The position numbers were made by a program, and so were the translations under genes. The notes under the pieces were generated by a model. It was not told where the DNA came from and did not search any database. It worked only from the letters and a program-made list of their open reading frames with translations. A stretch of 64,000 nt of DNA from Pseudomicrostroma phylloplanum (taxonomy: Eukaryota > Basidiomycota > Exobasidiomycetes > Microstromatales), in NCBI GenBank assembly GCA_039545275.1, contig BCHS01000013.1:62001-126000 (forward strand). The letters are read 5' to 3'. This document shows, in pieces, positions 57,205-64,000 of the stretch; position 1 is the first letter of the stretch, and each line of letters starts with the position of its first letter.

Positions 57205-57702
57205 TGTCAAGACTGGTGGCAGCGATAGTCGCGTGATGATCTTGGTATATAGTCTAAATCGTGGATGTGGGTTGAATGGTACCAAGAAATCAAGAATCCC
57301 CCCATGTCGTATTCTTCCGCACTTGTTCCACTCCACCCCCGGCCCGGCACCGGACAATGGACAGGAGCGCGCAAACGCCGACGGAAGCCGACGGACAGGC
57401 GAAGCAGCGCCAAGCAACCAAGGGCCGTGCAGCACAGCGCCATCGCAGCAACGGACGCAGGGTGGGGCAAGGACAGAAGGCATACCTTGCTCACCATACC
57501 GTACCATACAATCATCTGCCTTTTGTCACCACGTAGTGCTGTACTCACGCACGCCCTGAACTCTCTAATATGTAGCTGATAGCATATAGATTCGTCGACG
57601 AATCAGGAGAGAGTAATTACAGGCACGACCCAAACTACGACACCAAGCACAGGCATATATCCCTTTCGTTGTTCGACCCTTCGACTACCAGGGAAGCAGT
57701 GT
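57205..57702. other. TMLD promoter and F-box gene 3' flank
   Basis: 498 bp. A TATATA stretch (57245-57250, read as TATATA on the minus strand) lies about 40 bp before the TMLD start. No gene seen. Confidence 0.45.
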
Positions 57703-59584
57703 TTACATGTACCTTCGGCACTCCTTGCAAGGGAAAAGCGAGGGCCTCCTCTCGTGGCGCCTCTCCTCCCTACTGTCCCAGGACACGCTGGGACTGACGC
57801 TCCTTCGACGCTCGCCGTACTTCTCCAAGTCCAACGCCTCCCATTCTCCCTGACTCTTCCAGTAGGCCAGTCTGGCACGGTTCTCTCGCATCTCCTGCCA
57901 CGCCTGGTCGCCAACGGAGAACTCTGCATGAGATCCAACGTACTCAAGCCACTTCTCGATGCCGTACTTGAGGTGTCCCCAGCGGGGACACCAGTCTTCC
58001 TCGCCTGGCGTTAGATTGGCACGGGCATACTCCATGAGCTGTTTAGGACTCCAGATTGAGCTTCGAATAAATCGGGTGCCATTGAACCGGATGCCTCGCA
58101 CGTCCCACATTGCCAGATCTCCTTGGGCTGGGAGGATCGTAAGGCTGGCCAGTCGAGGAAGGAAGCGCCTCTCAATGGACGAGGTCAAGATGCAGTACTG
58201 TCCGAATGTGGGCTCGAAGATTCGCAGGCGCGTGATTCGATGCTTCAGAGCCTGAAAGAGCCTCTTAGACATCAAGCTGGCATCGATCTCAAGCTCAAGT
58301 GGCTCATCGGATTTGACTAGACCCTCGGTGTCCTTCTCCACCGCTTCAGCTAGATCGTCCGCTTTGACGGACTTGCAACCTCCGATGTACAGGTGCTTCA
58401 AATGAGCCGCAGGAGGCGTGGACAGATAGAAGGACAATGCTGATCCAGGCACCGGGCATCGATGGAACTCGAGACTTTCCAGCTTCAGGTCACCATACTT
58501 GGGTGCTTGGCAATTTGCGTTTATGCGAGCGCCGAGGAGTTCGAGGAGCCGACCATTTCGGACTTTAAGAGCTCGGCACGCAGTAAAGGCCAGTCTCTTG
58601 AGCCCTAGGTGGTCCCTCAAGGCTTTGCCAAGGAGTTCAACGGCTTCTTCTGCGGCTTCTTCGCCTTGACACTCGCAAGTTTTCACGCTGGATAAATGGA
58701 GGGCTTCGAGCTCGATAACATCCTGGACCAAGTATGCCATGGCGGAAGTATCGCAGGCCTTGCCAAGATACGTGAACTCGCGGAGCTTCGTGCACCAGTC
58801 CCTCAGGTGTCGAGTCAGGCGGGACGTGACTGGAATAGTCGTATTGGTCACCTTGAGGACCTCTAGATTCGGGCAGATCGAGATGATAGCTCCGATGAGG
58901 TTGCTCCCAAAATCATCTGGGTTTCTGAAAGGCTTGCCTTCGTTGTAGCCTCGGGGGTACAGTAGGAATTGGTTGTACGGTTCCATAGCGTACTGGTACA
59001 ACTTGAAGCTGGAAAGGGGCTGAGCCTCATTGATGTGCAGCTGTTGGATATGTTCAAGTCGAGTAGGGGGATTGGAGAAGTCCCTGCCCAAACAGGTGAT
59101 GCAGACGGGCATTTCAGCATCTGAGGGCTTAGACTCGGCGGTCTCGACCATTGGGCGATGGCAAATGTCGCACTGCGCGTGCATCTTACGGCGATGGCGC
59201 TCGAAGAAGCCGACGGCCGACCTGCTGCCCTCAAGGTAAACTCGTTTGGCGGCGTGGACTTTGACGACGTTGAAGTTGCGCCAGCTGGTGAGACCGAAGT
59301 TGCGGAGCTCATCTCCGGAGAGCAAACCGGCGAGGACGTCGCTGTGGAGGCGATGGGAGGGGCAAGAGGCGTGTCCGCTATCGCGTCAGTCGATGTGCTC
59401 GCTACCCTGGTTGGCTCACTCCACATCACGACTGGGCGGGCTAGTGGTACTCACACAATCTCGATAGGGAGGTGGGACAAACTGCGAGCGGATGGGCGGC
59501 CAGAAGCATGAGGCAAAGCCTAGCAAGTCAGCAACAAGCTCCGACGGCCATGCATCCGACCCGACTGGGCACTCACCTAGCCAT
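57703..59584 (-). CDS. F-box / leucine-rich-repeat-like protein with Cys-pair insert
   Basis: Substrate-recognition subunit candidate of an SCF ubiquitin ligase. Model complement(join(57703..59341,59455..59481,59577..59584)), 557 aa. The first coding exon is 8 nt and the second 27 nt; together with exon 3 they rebuild an F-box start: MASLSHLPIEIVDVLAGLL then SGDELRNFGLTSWRNFNVV. A Cys-pair segment follows (CDICHRPM and CITCL, about residues 68-95), possibly a zinc knuckle. The remainder has irregular leucine-rich blocks (LIGAIISICPNLEVLKVTNT, LEALHLSSVKTCE, LKLESLEFHRCP, LKHLYIGGCKSVKADDLAEA). The C-terminus is Arg-rich and ends in CKECRRYM. Targets unknown. Such proteins are numerous and fast-evolving in basidiomycetes. 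Confidence 0.82.
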
Positions 59585-60705
59585 AATGGATAGTCTAAGA
59601 GGTAGGTAGACAAAGCAGAGTAGAGTAGAGTAGAGTAGAGTTGAGTAGAGCAGAGTAGAGTAGAGTAGAGTAGAGGTTGGGTAGATGGAGTACCGTAGCA
59701 AGTGTTGCTACGACAGATGGGACTCGGTTGGATCGAGAGAAGGATATGAAAGAGAGACCAGCTCAGGGAGACCAGCTCTCTCCCTACCACCTCCTTTAGG
59801 TACCGCCATTCACGGGAGCAAAGCAGATGACCACAGGTGAGACCTACGGTACTCAGACCCTGCGAGCACCGTATCGTGATCAAAATGCCTCCGCCGAGCG
59901 GGATTGCGATCACGGAGGTATTTCGGGGAGAGTGTCTTGGATGCCCGCGAGGAGCAGCGCGGACCCTTGCACGGGCGGTGCCTGGCGCGAGCGACCGAGC
60001 GAGGCGAGGCGAGGCGAGAGAGTGACAGGGCGGATCTCCCCTCGGGGGCTGTCTGCTCATGCAGGCAGGGGTCCAGATCTCGTTGCTCGCTGGGGCTCAT
60101 CCTGCACCCTGCAAAAGAGGCCGCGCATCTAGTTAGAGCTCGCGCTTGGCACGGACAAACAAACAGCCAGGAAGGGGGAAGGGTGGGCGCAGGGTGCGAG
60201 TGTCTGAGATTTGAGCTTTGAGGTGTTCGGACAGACGGGCAAGCAGGCAGACAGCACGGCGCCAGGCGCGAGGCAGAGGCTCATGGTGACGGAGGCTCAG
60301 ACAAGATCGGTGAACGATCCACTTGACATGAGTCATGGAGCGGGATGCATCGTTGCGATGCGATGTGTCTCAAGAGGGACGATGCTACGCGCAAGCGCAA
60401 GCGCGGCGCAGGCGGGCGAGGACCGCAATGCTGGCCCTCGCGGCGTGCTCGCTGGTTCTTTGTCGCCCGACTTGGCTGTATCCAGGCCGAGCAAGGATGT
60501 GGCGAGACAGGGAAGGCGGGGCATAAGTCGATCCACACACTGACACTGCAGGGGCCGGAACGGGTCGATGGCGGGAAGACAGCATGTTCATGTTCGTGAT
60601 TTATTGCAATTACATAGGACTAGGTGACTAGAACGGGTGATGATGAGTACAGCGGTATGACGGGAATGACATTGGAGAAGGGAGAATCGACGGACCGGAG
60701 AGGAA
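59585..60705. other. F-box gene promoter and MFS 3' flank
   Basis: 1121 bp with the AGAGT microsatellite (59616-59675) and GC-rich sequence. Open frames on both strands show no domain or splice structure; no gene recognised. Confidence 0.5.
59616..59675 (+). repeat. AGAGT pentanucleotide microsatellite, 12 units
   Basis: About 12 consecutive 5-bp units (TAGAG with CAGAG and TTGAG variants), 30-90 bp upstream of the F-box start codon. On the transcribed strand it is a CTCTA run, so it probably lies in the core promoter or 5' UTR. Confidence 0.92.
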
Positions 60706-62373
60706 TCATCCGTCCAAGGGCATTCCTTGCCACTTGCGGATAGACCGGCCCTTGGCGAGGAAGAGGGTGCAGAGGAAGATGCCGATGACAAAGGCCAGTG
60801 CTCCCTGGATGCAGTATTCTGTCAGGAAGCCATTGCTACCTCCCCAGACCGAAATGAAGAAGGGGATCACGAAGCCCCAAATCGACTTGAAGAAGACAAA
60901 GACGGCCTGGGCGTCCATGGGCTTGGTGATGTAGCACTCGGAGACGTAGGTCTGCAACAGACCGGTGGTGGCGGAGAAGGCAAAGTAATAGACACCACCG
61001 GCCACGAGCAGAGCGGCCCAGTGCCACTCCTTTTCGATGGAGGCACCGACGATGCAGAGGGCAGCCATCATAAGGGGAAGAAGAGGCAGTACGCCCCAGA
61101 GACGGTACTCGGGCGAACGGACGCCGTGCTTGGCAGTGAGACGGTTGACGATGATGTCTCCGACGACACCACCCGACCACTTGCCGAGGACGGCGCCAAT
61201 ACCAAAGGCCAGGAAGGCGCAACCGAGGGCAATCTCGCTAAAGCCGTAGGGCGGCTTGTCGAAGAGCTGTGGCATGACGATGGTGATGCCGACGGACCAG
61301 GCGAAGAGCATACCGTAGTAGATGGAGACGGTGACAATGGGAATGTACTGAGCCATGATGATAGGCGAGGCCATGACTTGGAAGAACTCCCCAGGTCGTC
61401 GCCATGGCATCCAAGCAGCACCGACGTGGCCGTGGTGAGGGCGAACGCCTCCAGCACTAGTGTCGTAACCAGAGGTGTAGTCGGTCAGACGAAGAGCCAA
61501 GGGAGGCATGTTCTTGTGGGCGTCTCCCTTCTCACTCTCATTACCATCGCCAACAGCGGCAGAGTCAGAGGCGTTCTCGTTCTCCTTGACCCAAAGCGTC
61601 TCGGGGACCAGGAAGAAGAAGAGGAGGAACTGCAGAGTGGCCATTCCTAGGATGATCCAGAAGAGGACGTGCCAAGAGTTGCCCTGGGAGATGACGGCCG
61701 AGCAGATCAGTGGGGCCAGCACAGGAGCGATGACGACGGCGACAGTGAAGGCTGACATCTTGGAGCCTCGCACCGAGGGGACAAAGATGTCTGCAATGGT
61801 GGCGGGAGGGACTGTCTGACTGAAGGCGGTGAAGAAGCTGGCAAAGAACCGAGCGGCGGAGAAGCAGTTGTAGGAGGGGGAGAGGGCGAGCCAGATAGCG
61901 CAAGGGATCTGAAGGAAGGAGCCAATGACGTAGACGGGCCGTCGTCCAATGGTCTGGGAGACAAAGATAAGATAGAGGGATGGAAGTGGATTAGTACTCC
62001 TTGGTTCGTCGGGTATTGTCTGTCACCGACGCAAGCATGTACTCACCCTAGAGAGGGGGTTCCAGATCAGAGGGCCGATGGCGAAACCGAGCAGACTGTA
62101 GCCGATGGTGTTTGGGATGGCGCCCGGAGAGACTCCAAATGCTTTACCCAGCTCCGGAAAGGCAGTCAGGACAATGGCGATGCTGAAGTTAGGCACGAAT
62201 CCAGTGTAGGCCAAGATGCAGAGAATGACGAACTTGCGTGTGGCGGTGAGGGCATTGATTGGGTGGTTGGGTGGGAGCGTAGCGTCCTTGACGTCGGAGA
62301 AGAAACCCTTCTTCTCGACCTCCCTCGGAGGCGGTGCCTTTCCCAGGCCCTGGGAGTTTTCGACGTCGGTCAT
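60706..62373 (-). CDS. MFS transporter, DHA1-like (drug:H+ antiporter type)
   Basis: Model complement(join(60706..61953,62047..62373)), 524 aa, one 93-nt phase-0 intron; about 12 membrane segments. A cytoplasmic N-terminus of about 45 residues leads to FVILCILAYTGFVPNFSIAI. The loop after helix 2 reads NPLSR then TIGRRPVYVIGSFLQ across the splice, the conserved MFS motif A-type basic loop. RFFASFFTAFSQTVPPATIA is helix 4. The central cytoplasmic loop (ENENASDSAAVGDGNESEKG) is polar, and MPWRRPGEFFQV precedes helix 7. The C-terminal six helices are intact. Substrate unknown; the divergent gene encodes a flavin monooxygenase, which suggests an aromatic or toxic compound. A TATA candidate lies at 62595-62602. 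Confidence 0.88.
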
Positions 62374-62442
62374 GAGTGGATTGAGCAAGAGGAATGAGCA
62401 AAGGTGAAGAGGCGGGCGGACAAAAGGGAAGAGAGATTGGGC

Positions 62443-62476
62443 GAGTGAAGGATGTGGAGGAGTGAAGGATGTGGAG
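62443..62476 (+). repeat. 17-bp tandem duplication in the MFS leader
   Basis: Two copies of GAGTGAAGGATGTGGAG, plus part of a third, 70-100 bp upstream of the MFS start codon. Confidence 0.85.
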
Positions 62477-62594
62477 GAGTGAGGTGACTGGCACTGGGCT
62501 GGTCGGATGTGGGAGGGGGATGGTGACAATCAAAGGCGATTGTAGGGAGATTGTGGGGAAAGATTGTGGGGAAAGGGGCAAGGAGGGGTGCCGT

Positions 62595-62602
62595 CTTTAT
62601 AT
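62595..62602 (-). promoter_or_regulatory. TATA box candidate of the MFS gene
   Basis: ATATAAAG on the minus strand, about 222 bp before the start codon. Confidence 0.45.
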
Positions 62603-63224
62603 CCCTGAAGGGCCAGCGGCTCCTTCCGTCGGTATGGGGAAAACGCCGTGGGGCCCCATCTGGCAGTGTTGATTCCCCAAACGGCACCAATGGGGTAAGG
62701 CCGGCAGTAGAGCTCAGTCTGCAAGCATGAAGGAACCCTTCGCCCTTACCAGATCTGTGCTACAGGGCTGCAAGAGAGGTAGTAAGGCCGGACTTCTCTT
62801 GAACCTCGGAGTCCGGCATGCTGCCGCTCCCCTTGCCATTCGTACGCCACGGTACGCCATGCAGCTGCGAGACATGTGCCATCTGCCACTTCTCTGCCGC
62901 TCATCTGCCGCTCGTCGACCATTCCCGCACGTAGCCGCACCTCACCGCACCTTGCCGCTCAGGGCGAGGTGCAGCTCGGCACGGCGGAGAAGACACTGAC
63001 AGGCAGATTGCCGTGAGATTTGCGGCCGGCAAACACGGCGGACGCGGCAGACACGGCGTCGGCCACGTGGGTGCGGGGAACAGCCTTGGGGTGCACAGAC
63101 CTTACGCGGCGGCGTGTTCCCCGCTCCGAACATTGCGGGGAATACGGGGGGAAAATAGAGCCAGGCCCGTCGTCGTCGCCGCATGGACGACAACGAGGAC
63201 GCAGCCTGGGGAAAGTTCTCCCTC

Positions 63225-63232
63225 CATAAATT
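63225..63232 (+). promoter_or_regulatory. TATA-like site of the monooxygenase gene
   Basis: CATAAATT lies about 86 bp before the start codon at 63318. Confidence 0.35.
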
Positions 63233-63317
63233 GCGAGGTGACCTTCTTTCCGATCCATTTGGTCGCTATCCGCTTCCTTGCCCACACCTACCAAGTCTCC
63301 ATCACCTTGCCAACGCC

Positions 63318-64000
63318 ATGACAATTCCCAACGGCACCACACGCCCTGCGCTGGCGGACAGCCTCAATATCCACATGTGAGTGCCTTGAAGGACAACTGA
63401 CCCAGCTTCGCAGCATCTGACAAGCGAGACTTACCCCCGCCTTCTCCTTTATTTGACAATAGCATCGGCGCTGGTATGGGTGGGACAGCTGCCGCCCTTG
63501 CCCTCGCCAAGAAGGGCTACACCAACATCAATGTCTGGGAGAATGCCTCTGCCCTCGGCGAGGTCGGCGCGGGCATCAATATTACCCCTAACATGAGCCG
63601 CATTCTCGAGCGATGGGGAGTGCTCGATATTGCTAGCAACGAGGGGACAGCACTCGACGGAGCTAGCGTGCTGAGTGAGTCAATTCGACAGATCGGCAAC
63701 TGGACGAGCGCCTCGACGCTGACATATTCTCCTGATATCCTCTCTCGTCTCAGACTGCAGTTCCGACGAAGTCCTGACAAAAGTCGACTTCTCCTACATT
63801 GAGCAGGAATTCGGCTACCCATTCTACACTGTACACCGCGCCTCCCTTCAGAAGGCCCTCATCAGCGGTGCCCAGAAGAGCAGCATGGTCAAATTCCATC
63901 TGGGCAAGCAGGTCCTCTCTTATGATTTCGACAACACCAAGTTCCTGGTGGAGGATCGAAAGACTAAGCAACAGGAGTGGGTACAGGCAGATGTGCTCCT
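63318..64000 (+). CDS. FAD-dependent monooxygenase, salicylate hydroxylase-like, 3' partial
   Basis: Model join(63318..63376,63463..63674,63754..>64000), at least 172 aa; introns of 86 and 79 nt. The first exon ends in DSLNI, and the splice gives the dinucleotide-binding GAGMGGTAAALALAKKG motif, then NVWENASALGEVGAGINIT with the acidic ribose-binding position and the GAGI loop typical of group A flavoprotein hydroxylases. NMSRILERWGVLD and YTVHRASLQKALISGA, the latter including the conserved Arg that contacts FAD, follow. The gene runs off the right edge before the second FAD motif (GDAAH-type). Enzymes of this type hydroxylate aromatic acids with NAD(P)H and oxygen; the substrate cannot be told from this part. 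Confidence 0.88.

Larger units (their letters stand above)
62374..63317. other. divergent promoter MFS / FAD monooxygenase
   Basis: 944 bp. Contains a 17-bp tandem duplication (62443-62476), AGATTGTGGGGA-type repeats (62548-62575), an MFS TATA candidate (62595-62602), a monooxygenase TATA-like site (63225-63232) and many short CGG/CCG-rich repeats (62990-63080). No gene recognised. Confidence 0.5.

Noticed and set aside
57660..57690. GTTCGACCC string resembling a tRNA T-loop
   Set aside because: No matching acceptor, D- or anticodon stems around it.
1..64000. Transposons, terminal repeats or CRISPR-like arrays
   Set aside because: No transposase, reverse transcriptase, long terminal repeat or regularly spaced repeat array was seen; the only arrays are short tandem repeats.

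Overview
This window reads as nuclear DNA of a filamentous or dimorphic fungus. The genes carry short introns (about 43-136 nt) with GTGAGT-type donors and AG acceptors. Gene content is fungal throughout: a Zn2Cys6 activator, fungal F-box/LRR, Sgd1, Ebp2, Atg3 and secreted kelch and subtilase proteins. High GC, low-complexity Ser/Gly/Asp tracts and intron style suggest a basidiomycete, perhaps Ustilaginomycotina; that placement is inference only. I support 28 protein-coding genes. Two are cut by the window edges (GH47 mannosidase on the left, FAD monooxygenase on the right). I saw no tRNA, rRNA, CRISPR array, transposon or prokaryotic operon.

Layout. 1-7202: GH47 alpha-mannosidase with a very long tail, convergent to a kelch-repeat membrane protein. 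8733-17194: a TKL-type kinase with a C1-like zinc region, Ebp2, Atg3 and an SPF30-like Tudor splicing factor. 17195-18796 is gene-free and leads into a BLUF-domain blue-light photoreceptor candidate (18797-19753), the most unexpected gene here. 20564-24226: a small SET protein and the divergent ribosome-biogenesis pair Lcp5/Rrs1. 24434-30813: an 8-exon subtilase, a CoA-binding protein with a 6-nt exon, and a Ser/Thr-rich secreted protein. 31436-38940: Zn2Cys6 factor, MsrB, carboxylesterase and GST. 39187-48946: a repeat-bearing, possibly tail-anchored protein, a PPR protein and an ADAM-type metalloprotease. 49280-57204: Sgd1/NOM1 divergent from Utp7, then trimethyllysine dioxygenase. 57703-64000: F-box/LRR protein, then an MFS transporter divergent from a flavoprotein monooxygenase.

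Working relationships. Five genes (EBP2, LCP5, RRS1, SGD1, UTP7) act in nucleolar ribosome assembly. Four of them form two head-to-head pairs, and all three promoter regions hold an ATTTTTGG-like element that resembles the yeast RRPE. MsrB and GST fit oxidative or xenobiotic stress. The MFS/monooxygenase pair could be a small catabolic or detoxification module. ATG3 serves autophagy and TMLD the first step of carnitine synthesis. Exon borders were placed by eye from splice signals, reading frame and conserved motifs; every spliced model given keeps frame.
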